The notes: generated from the letters alone by a model not told the origin. A stretch of 64,000 nucleotides of DNA from Gammaproteobacteria bacterium UBA7803 (GCA_002480525.1 DLCH01000071.1:62001-126000), one strand, 5' to 3'; positions 34,811 through 43,633 are shown, numbered from the stretch's first letter. Program-made: numbers and translations.

Positions 34811-36514
34811 ATGCCACTGTTGCCCCTCATGCTCACCGCCCTGCTCCTGGCAGGGTGTCAGACGACGGCGCCCACCTACCGGTCGATGACGGAAGCCTAT
34901 TCCGCCGGCCAGCAGGTTTCCGTGGCCGAGCTCCGGGAGGCGTTCTTCCGCGCGCCGGACCTGGCCTCGCGGCTGGACCGCCTGGGCGAGCTCGAGGCCC
35001 AGGCGCTGGCGGTGGTGGAAGACGAGCCGCTCAAGCTCGGCTCCATCGGCTCGGCGATTCTCGACACCTACGTGGGCAGCCTGACCGGCCACTACGTGCT
35101 GGCCCGGTTCTACGATCACGTCGGCAATCCCAAGGCGGATTTCCACCGGGACTGGGTCGAGCGCATCCGCACCGACATGACCGCCGGTGGCGACGGCACC
35201 CGGGAGGCCCCCTACCGGGCCGCCACGCCGGTGGAAGCGCGCATGTTCGCCCTGAGCCGGGACCTGAGCCCGGTGGGCGCCATCTACCAGGCCGACGACG
35301 ACGGGCCGGTCGCCTTCGCCCTGCTGCTCCAGCTCCGGCCGCCGTCCGGCCCGCTGGAGACCCTCGCCTTCGATCTGAGCGGTCTGTACGAGAGCATGCG
35401 CCAGGACTTCGTCACCGTGATGAGCCGGGCCGACCACAGCGAGGCAGTGGAATCCGCCGGCGAGGACGCGGCCGCCGCCGGTGCCGCGGACGACTTCACC
35501 CCGTTCACCCTCATCGGCTTTCTCGCCAAGCAGAGCGACACCGCCGCCCAGACCGCCGTGGGCGCGTTCCTGGCCACCCAGGGCCGCTTCGACGACGCCG
35601 TGGAATGGCTGCGCGCGGCCTCCCGCACCGGCAATCTGTTCGCCAACTCGCTGCTGGCGCGGATCTACTGGGAGCGTTCCCGGGCGGCGGAAGACGACGC
35701 GGCCCGGGAGGCGGCGCTCGACCAGGTCATGGAGAACTATCTCCACGCCATCGCCCTGGGCTCCGCGGACGCCATGTACGCCCTGGGGGTCCTGTACCTG
35801 AACGGCCACTACGGCGACGAGAACAAGATCGCCGGCGTGCCGCTGCTGGAACAGGCCGCCGAGCTCGAGCAGAGCGAGGCGATCATGTTCCTGGCGCACC
35901 TGCACTACGCCGGCGAGGTGGTGGAGCAGGACCTCGGCGAGGCCCGGGCCTACTACGCCAGGGCGGCGGAGCTCGGCAACGCCTTCGCCCGCCGCAGCTA
36001 TGCCCGGTTTCTGCTCGACCGCAGCGTCGGCCAGCCCGGCGATCCCCGGGCGCTGACCTGGCTGGAGGAACTGGCCGACGAGGGCGAGGCGGAGTCGATG
36101 CTGCTGCTCGGCAACCTGCACGCCCGCGGCGTCGGCACCGACCGCAGCCCGCGCCGCGCGGTCGGCTGGTACAAGCGCGCGGTCCGGGAGGCTCCGGCCG
36201 ACCCGGGCATCGTCAACGAGGTGGCCTGGACCCTGGCGGTCAGCGACCAGCAGGATCTGCGCCGCCAGCGCTACGCCCGGACCATCATGGACCGCCTGAT
36301 GACCGACAACGCCGAGGCGCGCACGCGCCCCGAGTATCTCGACACCTGGGCGGCCACCTACGCCGCCACCGGCGACTTCGAGCGGGCCGTGGACCTGCAG
36401 CAGCAGGCGCTGGACGCCGCCTCGGCGGGTGACTTCGAGGACGTCATCGACATTCTCGAACAGCACCTGGAACTGTTCCGGGCCGGCGGAACGGTGTCCG
36501 AAGCCGTGCCGTGA
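34811..36514 (+). CDS. Sel1-like repeat lipoprotein
   Basis: 567 residues from ATG 34811. A lipoprotein signal with lipobox LLLAGC (cysteine at residue 16) is followed by an unassigned N-terminal region (about 17-230, with an acidic linker at ~217-235). From about 250 on come helical repeats of the Sel1/TPR type: FANSLLARIYWERSRAAEDD, ADAMYALGVLYLNGHYGDEN, AIMFLAHLHYAGEVVEQDLG, ARAYYARAAELGNAFARRSY, MLLLGNLHARGVGTDRSPRR. Such repeats usually scaffold protein interactions at the envelope. Its stop overlaps the mnmH start by 4 bp. Confidence 0.88.
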   Translation: MPLLPLMLTALLLAGCQTTAPTYRSMTEAYSAGQQVSVAELREAFFRAPDLASRLDRLGELEAQALAVVEDEPLKLGSIGSAILDTYVGSLTGHYVLARFYDHVGNPKADFHRDWVERIRTDMTAGGDGTREAPYRAATPVEARMFALSRDLSPVGAIYQADDDGPVAFALLLQLRPPSGPLETLAFDLSGLYESMRQDFVTVMSRADHSEAVESAGEDAAAAGAADDFTPFTLIGFLAKQSDTAAQTAVGAFLATQGRFDDAVEWLRAASRTGNLFANSLLARIYWERSRAAEDDAAREAALDQVMENYLHAIALGSADAMYALGVLYLNGHYGDENKIAGVPLLEQAAELEQSEAIMFLAHLHYAGEVVEQDLGEARAYYARAAELGNAFARRSYARFLLDRSVGQPGDPRALTWLEELADEGEAESMLLLGNLHARGVGTDRSPRRAVGWYKRAVREAPADPGIVNEVAWTLAVSDQQDLRRQRYARTIMDRLMTDNAEARTRPEYLDTWAATYAATGDFERAVDLQQQALDAASAGDFEDVIDILEQHLELFRAGGTVSEAVP

Positions 36515-37551
36515 CCCGGACGGACCTGGAAGCGCTGCTGGCCCGCGCGACGCCGTTCCTGGACGTCCGCGCCCCGTCGGAGTACGCCCGCGGCGCCGTC
36601 CCGCAGGCCGTCAACCTGCCGCTGCTCGACGACGACGAGCGGCACCGGGTCGGGCTGACCTACAAGAACCAGGGGCACGACGCCGCCGTGGCGCTGGGCC
36701 ACGAGCTGGTCTCCGGGGAGGTCCGCGAGGCCCGGGAACAGGCCTGGCTGCGCCACGCGGAACGCCATCCCGACGCCTGGATCTACTGCTGGCGCGGCGG
36801 CCAGCGCTCGGAGATCGCCCAGCGCTGGCTGGCGGCCCGCGGCGTCGACCTGCCGCGGGTCCCGGGCGGCTTCAAGGCGCTGCGCCAGACCTGCATGGAC
36901 GTGCTCGCCCGGGCGCCGGAGGAGAAACGCTGGATCGTGCTGGCCGGGCGCACCGGCTCCGGCAAGACGGACCTGCTGCGCACCCTGGACAACGCCATAG
37001 ACCTGGAAGGCCGCGCCGCCCATCGCGGCTCGGCGTTCGGCGCCACCGACCGCCCCCAGCCGACCCCGGTGGGCTTCGAGAACGCCCTGGCGGTCGACTA
37101 CCTGCGCCACCGGAGCGCCACGGTGGTGGTGGAGGACGAGAGCCGGACCATCGGCCGTCTCGCCGTGCCCGAGGCCTGGCACGGCCACATGCAGACGGCG
37201 CCGCTGGCGCTGCTCGAGGTGCCGCTGGCGGTCCGGGTCGCCAACATCGAGCGCGAATACGTGACCGCCCCGCTGTACCGGGGCATTCCGCCCGCCGCCC
37301 TGTACGCCCGCCTGAGCGACGACCTGGCGCGCATCCGCCGGCGTCTGGGCGGCGACCGCCACCGGCGGATCCAGGACGAGCTGGACAGCGCCTTCACCGC
37401 CGCGTCCGGCCACGGCGCCTGGATCGAGCGGCTGCTGTCCTGGTACTACGATCCGATGTACGACTACCAGCTCGGCGGCAAGCGCGAGCGGGTGGTGATT
37501 CAGGGCGGCGCCGACGAGATCCGCGCCTTCCTCGCCGCCGAAGGCGGCTGA
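36511..37551 (+). CDS. mnmH: tRNA 2-selenouridine synthase MnmH
   Basis: 346 residues from GTG 36511 (GTGA overlap with the previous stop). The rhodanese domain holds active-site C93 in YCWRGGQRS; the second domain has a P-loop GRTGSGKT at 146-153. Length and both domains match SelU/MnmH, which replaces the sulfur of 2-thiouridine at the wobble position with selenium via a geranylated intermediate, using selenophosphate. It implies that the organism makes selenophosphate (SelD), which is not in this window. Confidence 0.95.
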   Translation: MTRTDLEALLARATPFLDVRAPSEYARGAVPQAVNLPLLDDDERHRVGLTYKNQGHDAAVALGHELVSGEVREAREQAWLRHAERHPDAWIYCWRGGQRSEIAQRWLAARGVDLPRVPGGFKALRQTCMDVLARAPEEKRWIVLAGRTGSGKTDLLRTLDNAIDLEGRAAHRGSAFGATDRPQPTPVGFENALAVDYLRHRSATVVVEDESRTIGRLAVPEAWHGHMQTAPLALLEVPLAVRVANIEREYVTAPLYRGIPPAALYARLSDDLARIRRRLGGDRHRRIQDELDSAFTAASGHGAWIERLLSWYYDPMYDYQLGGKRERVVIQGGADEIRAFLAAEGG

Positions 37552-37562
37552 CCGCGGGCTGG

Positions 37563-37581
37563 TGTAGCGCGCCGCGCTACA
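37563..37581. terminator. Perfect 19-bp palindrome between convergent genes
   Basis: TGTAGCGCGCCGCGCTACA is a perfect hairpin with a single-base centre, lying 11 bp after the mnmH stop and touching the stop of the nitrile hydratase activator gene. It may act as a bidirectional transcription stop although no long T-run follows. Its ends (TGTAG...CTACA, then TTAG) resemble the tips of the MITE-like element at 19089-19403. Confidence 0.5.
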
Positions 37582-37908
37582 TTAGTGATCGTGGCCGTGG
37601 GGCCGGGCCGCGAACGCGGACACCCGCTCGCCCAGACCGTCGGCACCGATCAGGCCCTTCGCCAGCAGCAGCCGCTCCAGCGCCCGCAGGAAGTGATCGT
37701 AGTAGCGGTACTCGCCGGCCGGGTCCCGGTCCCAGGCGGCGATCTCGTCGATGAGATGCGCGCGGAACTCGTCCCAGTCGTACACGCCCGCCTCGGCCAG
37801 CGCCCGGGCCATGCCGAACACCCGGCCCTGCCACGGCGCCTCGAACAGCACTTCGCCGTTGGCCATGGGCGGCGCCAGCTCGCCGGTCAGCTCGTCGGCG
37901 GCGCTCAC
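37582..37908 (-). CDS. Nitrile hydratase accessory protein
   Basis: 108 residues from GTG 37908, which overlaps the alpha-subunit stop (GTGA). The sequence FEAPWQGRVFGMARALAEAG and WDEFRAHLIDEIAAWDRDP resembles the N-terminal part of nitrile hydratase beta and the small P14K-type activator that delivers cobalt to the alpha subunit. Position directly after beta and alpha is the order of cobalt-type operons such as those of Rhodococcus rhodochrous. The C-terminus AFAARPHGHDH is histidine-rich, consistent with metal handling. Stop TAA abuts the 19-bp palindrome. Confidence 0.9.
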   Translation of the reverse strand: MSAADELTGELAPPMANGEVLFEAPWQGRVFGMARALAEAGVYDWDEFRAHLIDEIAAWDRDPAGEYRYYDHFLRALERLLLAKGLIGADGLGERVSAFAARPHGHDH

Positions 37909-38477
37909 GGCTGCGCCACGCCGATCATCGCGTCCCGGGTCACGCGCTGCGCCAGCGCCGCTTCGTCCAGGCCGTCGGCGTCCGCCGGCCGGCGCGGCAG
38001 CACCAGATAGCGCACCTCGGCGCTCGAGTCCCACACCCGCACCCGCACGTCGTCGTCGAGCACCAGCCCGAACTCGGCGAGCACCCGCCGCGGCTCCCGG
38101 ACGATCCGCGAGCGGTAGGCCGGGTCCTTGTACCAGCGCGGCGGCAGTCCCAGCACCGCCCACGGATAACAGGAGCACAGCGTGCAGACCACCACGTTGT
38201 GGGTGTCCGGCGTGTTCTCCACCACGACGAGCTTCTCGGTCTGGGCGCCGCCGAAGTCGAACTCCGCCATGGCCGCCGTGCCGTCGGCGAGCAGCCGCGC
38301 CTTGAAGTCCGGATCGCACCAGGCCCGCGCCACCATGCGCGCGCCGTTCATCGGCCCGACGCGATCGTTGTAGGTCTCGATCACCCGGTCCACGTCGGCC
38401 GGGTCCAGCAGGCCCCGTTCCACCAGCAGGGATTCGATGGCCTCGGCGCGGATGGCGCGCCAGTCCTGTTCGCTCAC
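37905..38477 (-). CDS. Nitrile hydratase alpha subunit, cobalt type
   Basis: 190 residues from GTG 38477, overlapping the beta-subunit stop by 4 bp. The metal-binding motif is C98-T-L-C101-S-C103 in VVVCTLCSCYPWAVLG; threonine at the second position marks the cobalt class (iron enzymes have serine). The two later cysteines are those oxidised to sulfenic and sulfinic acid. Downstream SRIVREPRRVLAEFG is also conserved. It hydrates nitriles to amides as an alpha-beta heterodimer or tetramer in the cytoplasm. Thiocyanate hydrolase gamma is related, but the separate beta gene with nitrile-hydratase layout favours nitrile hydratase. Confidence 0.94.
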   Translation of the reverse strand: MSEQDWRAIRAEAIESLLVERGLLDPADVDRVIETYNDRVGPMNGARMVARAWCDPDFKARLLADGTAAMAEFDFGGAQTEKLVVVENTPDTHNVVVCTLCSCYPWAVLGLPPRWYKDPAYRSRIVREPRRVLAEFGLVLDDDVRVRVWDSSAEVRYLVLPRRPADADGLDEAALAQRVTRDAMIGVAQP

Positions 38478-39166
38478 GTGTCCACCTCCGCCGTCCACGC
38501 CGTCAGATAGGGTTCGAACAGATCCAGCGACACGGCGGTGCCCGGCTCGGCCGCCGCGCCCCACAGGTCGACGCCGTCGAACACCACCGTGTAGAGATGC
38601 TGGGGCTGCTCGCCCCGGCCGTGGGCATTGCTGTCGGGAAACACCCAGGCGCCGTGCCAGGTGGTCACGGTGCCCCGGCGGCCCCGGGCGTACGCAGGCA
38701 GCCGGGTATGTCCCGACACCCCGAAGGACGCCGTCCGCACCCGGTCGCCCTCGGCGAACACCGGGGCCGCGGCGACCGACCGCCGGTTGCCCTCTCCCGC
38801 CGGCGGGTAGGCCACCCGATCCGGCGCCTCCGCCGGGCGGGCGCCGCCTGGACGGGTCGGGTCGCCGCCGAGCGCTGCGATGCGCGCGCGCAGTTCGTCC
38901 GCCTGCACGATGCCTGCTTCCCGCAGCAGGGTTTCGAGCCCGGCCAGCCAGCGGCCGTAGTAGCCGTCGCACAGATAGGCATCGGGGCGGATGCGCTCGA
39001 TGGCATGGCGGAACTGATCCGCGTTGCGGTACGCGCCCGCCGCGGCGGCGGCCCCGATCATCGCGAAGACCCGGGCCTCCCAGCGCTCGTGGAAGGCCGG
39101 TTCGTCCGCCTCCCGTTCCACCGGGCCGAAGCCGGCCCTGCCGCCCAGATCGTGAATCCCGTCCAT
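38474..39166 (-). CDS. Nitrile hydratase beta subunit
   Basis: 230 residues from ATG 39166. MDGIHDLGGRAGFGPVEREA is the conserved beta N-terminus, and ERWEARVFAMIGAAAAAG follows. The C-terminal SH3-like barrel includes HTRLPAYARGRRGTVTTWHG and QHLYTVVFDGVDLWG. The subunit shapes the substrate pocket and supplies arginines that contact the oxidised cysteines of alpha. The start overlaps the stop of the GH78-like gene by one base (TGATG), which ties the two into one transcript. Confidence 0.94.
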   Translation of the reverse strand: MDGIHDLGGRAGFGPVEREADEPAFHERWEARVFAMIGAAAAAGAYRNADQFRHAIERIRPDAYLCDGYYGRWLAGLETLLREAGIVQADELRARIAALGGDPTRPGGARPAEAPDRVAYPPAGEGNRRSVAAAPVFAEGDRVRTASFGVSGHTRLPAYARGRRGTVTTWHGAWVFPDSNAHGRGEQPQHLYTVVFDGVDLWGAAAEPGTAVSLDLFEPYLTAWTAEVDT

Positions 39167-41724
39167 CAGCGTCCTCCGGAAACCTCACGCAGCACCGGGA
39201 TGTCCGCCGCCGGCGCCACGGCCGGGCTGAGCCCGGACAGGGGCACGGCGAAATGGTGCCGGCCGGCGGGCACGAGCCGGTCGCTGCCGTCGGGCAGGAC
39301 CACCCGCGCGCCGGCGTTGCCGGGTACCAGGACGTCGAGCTCGAAGGCCTCGGCGGTGATGCGCCAGGCCACCTCGAAGCGGCCGTGCACCGTGTCCAGA
39401 TGGCCGGCGATGTCCCGCACCGGCGCGCCGGCGGGGAACGCCCGCCCGAGCGGCGGACGCGGCTGCACCCGCACCCGGCGATAGGCGTTGCGCTCCGGCG
39501 TCAGATCGTCGTCCAGCTCGATGCCCAGCAGAAACCGCTGCAGCCAGCCGGCCATGCCGGCGGCGGCCAGCCGTCCCGGCACGCCGCCGGCAGCGTCCCA
39601 CAGCAGGTCGGCGCCGGCCGTGACCGCGTGCATCCAGCTCGGCGACGTGGTCTGCAGCAGCGCCTGATAGGCCAGATCGACCCGCCCCGACAGGGTCAGC
39701 ACCTCCAGCAGCAGGCCCAGGTCCCGCAGGTCCAGCGCCGGATGAAAGCCGTCGCGCCGGAGCTGGGCTTCGATGCGGCCCAGCGCCACCGACACCTCGT
39801 CGCCCTCCAGCAGGCCGGTCTCCAGGGCCAGCACGTAGCCGAGCTGGGCGTCTCCGGCCAGCAGCCCTTCCGCCGTCACGAACCGCCGGCGGAAAGCGCC
39901 GCGCACCCGATCCAGGCTCGCCAGGTGAGCTTCGAGGTCCGCCAGCCGCCCGAGCACGCCGGCCATGCGCGCGGCGACGGACAGGGCGAATGCGTAGCGC
40001 GCGGTGCCGAGGAGCTGGTCGGGCACGGCCACCTCCAGGGCCGCCGCCGCGCCGGTCCAGCGGTCGGCGCAACGATCCAGGTGCCCCTGCACGGCCGGGT
40101 ACATGCGGTCCAGCAGACGTCGGTCGTCATAGCACCGGTACAGCAGCCACAGGCACGGCAGCCAGCCGTCCAGCGCCGTGTCACCCGCCGCCGCGTCGCC
40201 GGACGCCGCCGGGACGGCGCCCCCGGCGCCGGACAGGGTCTCGGCCCAGAAGCCGAAGGGCGCGGCGGCGTCGACCGCGGCGGCGGCCCCGGCGAGGATC
40301 GCCGGCGCATCGACCGGCTGCAGCCGCCGGTCCGGGCCCGACGGTCCCCGCACCGGACCGAGCAGCAGCCCCTGGTCCAGGGTCCGGACCGCGGCGCGGA
40401 AGCCGTCTTCCAGCAGTCGATGGTCGCACCGCAGCGACGCGGTGGCTGCGGCGCCGCAGCCGACCTCGACGGCCTCGAGCTGAACCACGTCGAAGGGCTC
40501 GCCCTCGGCGACCAGCTCCACGACCCGGAAGGCGTGCAGGGCGAAGCCGGGCTCGAACCGCTCGGGTTCGCCGCCGCGGCCGGTGTAGCGGTCCTCGGCG
40601 TCGGACCAGGACACGGCGCCGTCGCCCACTGGCTCGACCAGGCCGTAGCGGACGGCCAGCGTCGCGCCCGGGGCGAGACGCACGGTCGCCCGCAGCCGGC
40701 CGGTGATCGAGCGGCCGAAGTCGTAGCGCAGCCGCGTCCGTCCTTCCGGGCTGCGGCGCCGCTGCGCCGGCGGCGGGGCCGTGTGACAGGCGATCACACG
40801 CGGCTCCGGCGTCGGGTCGGCGCGGCGGACGAGGCCGGATTCGGGCAGATCCACCGGGTAGCCGCTGCAGCCGCCGGGCTCGTCCCAGCCGGACAGGAAT
40901 TGCCGGCCGTCGACGATGTCACCGCCGTCACGATCCGCCTGCAGGACCCAGCCGGGGCGCCACTGCCAGCCGTCGCCGGTGAGCAGCCGGAAGGGCGGGC
41001 TCGACCCGGCGTCGACCACCAGCTCGGCGCACAGCATCGGCCGCCGGCCGCCGCGCTGACGCGGACCGCCCGCGGCGTGGCCGCACCAGGCGCCGTCGCC
41101 GAGCAGGGCGGCGATCCGGTTCGGGCCGCTGCGGAGCAGGTCGGTGACGTCGTAGCTGCGGTACGGCGCGCAGCCGAGGTCGCGGTCCGTGCCGATCGCC
41201 TCGGCGGTGACCGCCCGGCCGTTGAGGGACAGGCGGACGGCGCCGAGAACGGCCACGTGCAGGCGCGCCGAGCGAGGCGCCGCGGGGAGCTCGAAGTCAC
41301 AGAACAGCAGGGGCGCGGGAACGGCGGCCACGGGGCTGCCTTCGAGGGGCGCGGCCACCCAGCGCGCCCGCCAGTCCGACTCGGCCAAGCCCAGCTCGAA
41401 CCGGGCCGCCTCGCTCCAAGGGCTCGGCGTGCCGTCGCTGTCGTAGCAGCGCACCCGCCACCACACCCGGTCGCCGACCGCCAGCGGCCGGCCCTGATAG
41501 TCGACGTTGACGGTGCGGCTGCTGGAGACGTGGCCGGTGTCCCACAGGTCGGCGCTGCCGGCCTGCAGGGCGGTGGCGCTGGACGCGGCCTGGATCTGGT
41601 AGGCGGTCTGCAGTTCCGCCGGCCGCGGATCGTTCAGCCACCAGGACAGCCGCGGCCGCGCCGTGTCGACGTTCAGCGGGTCGTCCCGGTACTCACATCG
41701 AAGCCGGGTGGGGGCTTCACGCAT
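39166..41724 (-). CDS. Divergent GH78 (alpha-L-rhamnosidase-like) protein
   Basis: 852 residues, the size and layout of bacterial GH78: an N-terminal Fn3-like domain (LRCEYRDDPLNVDTARPRLS; YQIQAASS), beta-sandwich domains (LHVAVLGAVRLSLNGRAV), then an (alpha/alpha)6 barrel. The hallmark CPQRDERLGWTGDA stretch, carrying the general acid, is replaced by GPSGPDRRLQPVDA (near residue 470), and the usual WExW general-base glutamate near PSWMHAVTAGADLLWD is aspartate. No signal peptide is evident, so it is cytoplasmic. It lies directly before the nitrile hydratase beta gene. Activity on rhamnosides is uncertain; it may cleave a different glycoside or have lost catalysis. Confidence 0.8.
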   Translation of the reverse strand: MREAPTRLRCEYRDDPLNVDTARPRLSWWLNDPRPAELQTAYQIQAASSATALQAGSADLWDTGHVSSSRTVNVDYQGRPLAVGDRVWWRVRCYDSDGTPSPWSEAARFELGLAESDWRARWVAAPLEGSPVAAVPAPLLFCDFELPAAPRSARLHVAVLGAVRLSLNGRAVTAEAIGTDRDLGCAPYRSYDVTDLLRSGPNRIAALLGDGAWCGHAAGGPRQRGGRRPMLCAELVVDAGSSPPFRLLTGDGWQWRPGWVLQADRDGGDIVDGRQFLSGWDEPGGCSGYPVDLPESGLVRRADPTPEPRVIACHTAPPPAQRRRSPEGRTRLRYDFGRSITGRLRATVRLAPGATLAVRYGLVEPVGDGAVSWSDAEDRYTGRGGEPERFEPGFALHAFRVVELVAEGEPFDVVQLEAVEVGCGAAATASLRCDHRLLEDGFRAAVRTLDQGLLLGPVRGPSGPDRRLQPVDAPAILAGAAAAVDAAAPFGFWAETLSGAGGAVPAASGDAAAGDTALDGWLPCLWLLYRCYDDRRLLDRMYPAVQGHLDRCADRWTGAAAALEVAVPDQLLGTARYAFALSVAARMAGVLGRLADLEAHLASLDRVRGAFRRRFVTAEGLLAGDAQLGYVLALETGLLEGDEVSVALGRIEAQLRRDGFHPALDLRDLGLLLEVLTLSGRVDLAYQALLQTTSPSWMHAVTAGADLLWDAAGGVPGRLAAAGMAGWLQRFLLGIELDDDLTPERNAYRRVRVQPRPPLGRAFPAGAPVRDIAGHLDTVHGRFEVAWRITAEAFELDVLVPGNAGARVVLPDGSDRLVPAGRHHFAVPLSGLSPAVAPAADIPVLREVSGGR

Positions 41725-41772
41725 GGCGGATCCAGCCGGAGGTCCGCCGAGAGTTTGGGACCAAGCCTGGCG

Positions 41773-42654
41773 TCACGCAAATGCTCCGCGGCGCCGCAGA
41801 AACGCCTCGACGTGCTCGATGACCGCATCCGGCTCGTCGTGGTGCGCCCAGTGGCCGGCGCCGGGCACGTCGATCACTTCGGCGTCGGCGAAGTGGTCCA
41901 GGGTGCCGTCCTGGCCGATGCGGTGGGGAAAGCCGTCGCCGCCGTTGATGATCAGCACCGGGCAGGTGATCCGCGACCACAGCGCGGTGAGGTCGTCCAC
42001 CGGCATCCGGTAGGCGGGCCAGGCGTGGGTGTAGTTGTCGAACTTCCAGCTGTAGGTGCCGTCCTCGTTGCGGTGGCTGCCGTGCACCGTCAGGTGCCGG
42101 GCCTGCTCCGGGCTCAGATGATCGTTGGCCTGCTGCATGCGCGAGTAGGCCTCCTCCAGGGTGGCGTAGCGGCGCGGCAGGCGCGACGCCAGGGACCGGG
42201 TGGTGCGGATCCACTCGTCGATGCGGGCCGCCGGATCGCCGCCCCCGTTCCAGCCCGGCCACAGCCCCACGCCTTCGATGATGACCAGCGCCGTCACCGC
42301 GTCCGGATAGACGCCGGCCAGTATCGACGCGAGGGTGCCGCCCATCGAATGGCTGACGACCACCGAGGGCGCGAGCCCGCGCTGACGGACGAGCTGATCG
42401 AGGTCGTAGACGTAGTCCAGGTGGTGGTAGCTGGAACCCCGAACCCACTCGGAATCCCCGTGGCCGCGCAGATCGGGCGCCACCACGTGGAACCGGTCGC
42501 AGAACGCCTCGGCGAACCAGTCCCAGCTCCGGCAGTGATCCTGCACGCCGTGCACCAGCAGCATCGGCGGCGATCCGCTGCCGCCCCAGTCGGCGTAGTG
42601 CAGCCGCAGGCGCTGGGAAAAGTAGCTGTGCGAGGTCGGGTTCGGATGTTTCAT
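41773..42654 (-). CDS. Alpha/beta hydrolase
   Basis: 293 residues from ATG 42654, overlapping the LysR gene stop by 4 bp. HGVQDHCRSWDWFAEAF holds the oxyanion HG, the nucleophile serine is in VVVSHSMGGTLAS (GxSxG-like SHSMGG) near residue 108, the aspartate in VLIINGGDGFPH and the histidine in VPGAGHWAHHDEP. It is a classical esterase/lipase-type hydrolase. It lies 48 bp upstream of the GH78-like gene. In this context it might hydrolyse an amide or ester produced from the nitrile hydratase pathway, but no amidase signature is present. Confidence 0.9.
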   Translation of the reverse strand: MKHPNPTSHSYFSQRLRLHYADWGGSGSPPMLLVHGVQDHCRSWDWFAEAFCDRFHVVAPDLRGHGDSEWVRGSSYHHLDYVYDLDQLVRQRGLAPSVVVSHSMGGTLASILAGVYPDAVTALVIIEGVGLWPGWNGGGDPAARIDEWIRTTRSLASRLPRRYATLEEAYSRMQQANDHLSPEQARHLTVHGSHRNEDGTYSWKFDNYTHAWPAYRMPVDDLTALWSRITCPVLIINGGDGFPHRIGQDGTLDHFADAEVIDVPGAGHWAHHDEPDAVIEHVEAFLRRRGAFA

Positions 42655-43547
42655 GAGGATGCCTCGGTGACCTGGGCCGCCGGCTGCCCTTCCAGCGCGT
42701 GCCGGCGATCGTTGAACAGGGTCTGAAGAAACGCCGACAGGGACTGAACCCTGGCGACGCCGCGGACGTCCGGGCGGATGAACAGCCACACGTCCCCCTG
42801 GCGCACCGGCTCCATGGCGCCGGCCCGGACCAGGGCCGGGTGGCCGTCGCCGATGTGGCAGGGCAGCAGCCCGACGCCGAGACCGGCCGCCAGGGCATCG
42901 GCCCGCAGCAGCACGTCGTCCAGCCGCAGGCCGAGCGGCAGGTCCGGGAAGTGACGCAGCCGCACCCGCGCCGACAGCGACGCCGGATCCGCGCCGCCGA
43001 CCCACCGTCCCCGAGCGCCGGCCGCAGTGCCCGCCACGTACTCGGGGGTCGCATAGGCGCAGGCCATCACCTGGCCCAGCGGGCGGCCGATGAGGTCCTC
43101 GGGCGGATCGTCGGTCAGCCACAGGGCCATGTCCGCCTCGCCCCGCTGCAGCAGCGCCAGTGCCGGGTCCGAGGTCAGCGCCAGATCCAGCTCCGGATCG
43201 TCGTCGAGCAGCCGCCCGAGCACCGGCGTCAGCAGCTCCCGGGCCAGCGCCGGCGTGGCCGCCAGCGTCACCGGCCCGGCCAGCAGCGGCCCGCGGGCGC
43301 GCAGGCTGCGTTCCACCTGGTCGAGCTCGCCGGCGACCCGGTCGAGGGCCTCGATCACCTCGGCGCCGGCCGGGGTGATCTGCATGCCCCGCGGGGTACG
43401 GGCGAACAGCCGTGTGCCGACCCGCCGCTCGAGCTGGTCGAGATGCCGGGCGACCGTGGAACCGTGGACCCGCAGCCGCTCCCCGGCCGCCCGCACGGAA
43501 CCGGTCTGCGCGACCGCCTGAACGAATTTGAAGTCATCCCAATCCAC
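42651..43547 (-). CDS. LysR-family transcriptional regulator
   Basis: 298 residues from GTG 43547. The N-terminal winged helix-turn-helix is WDDFKFVQAVAQTGSVRAAG and RVHGSTVARHLDQLERRVGT, followed by a linker helix and the effector-binding domain (GPVTLAATPALARELLTPVL; VGLLPCHIGDGHPAL). It is the first gene of the minus-strand run through the hydrolase, GH78-like and nitrile hydratase genes, so it probably regulates that run and itself; LysR regulators are more often divergent from their targets. Two inverted repeats upstream are candidate operators. Confidence 0.93.
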   Translation of the reverse strand: MDWDDFKFVQAVAQTGSVRAAGERLRVHGSTVARHLDQLERRVGTRLFARTPRGMQITPAGAEVIEALDRVAGELDQVERSLRARGPLLAGPVTLAATPALARELLTPVLGRLLDDDPELDLALTSDPALALLQRGEADMALWLTDDPPEDLIGRPLGQVMACAYATPEYVAGTAAGARGRWVGGADPASLSARVRLRHFPDLPLGLRLDDVLLRADALAAGLGVGLLPCHIGDGHPALVRAGAMEPVRQGDVWLFIRPDVRGVARVQSLSAFLQTLFNDRRHALEGQPAAQVTEASS

Positions 43548-43633
43548 GGCAGGGCCTCCCCGGAGTGCCTGAGGCGGCCGGCCCCGCCCGTGGCGGTGCG
43601 GCCGACCTCTGAAGGGCAAAGTGCTGCGATTAT

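Noticed and set aside
37905..38477. Thiocyanate hydrolase gamma subunit as an alternative to nitrile hydratase alpha
   Set aside because: The separate beta gene carries the nitrile-hydratase N-terminus and the order beta-alpha-activator is that of cobalt nitrile hydratases.
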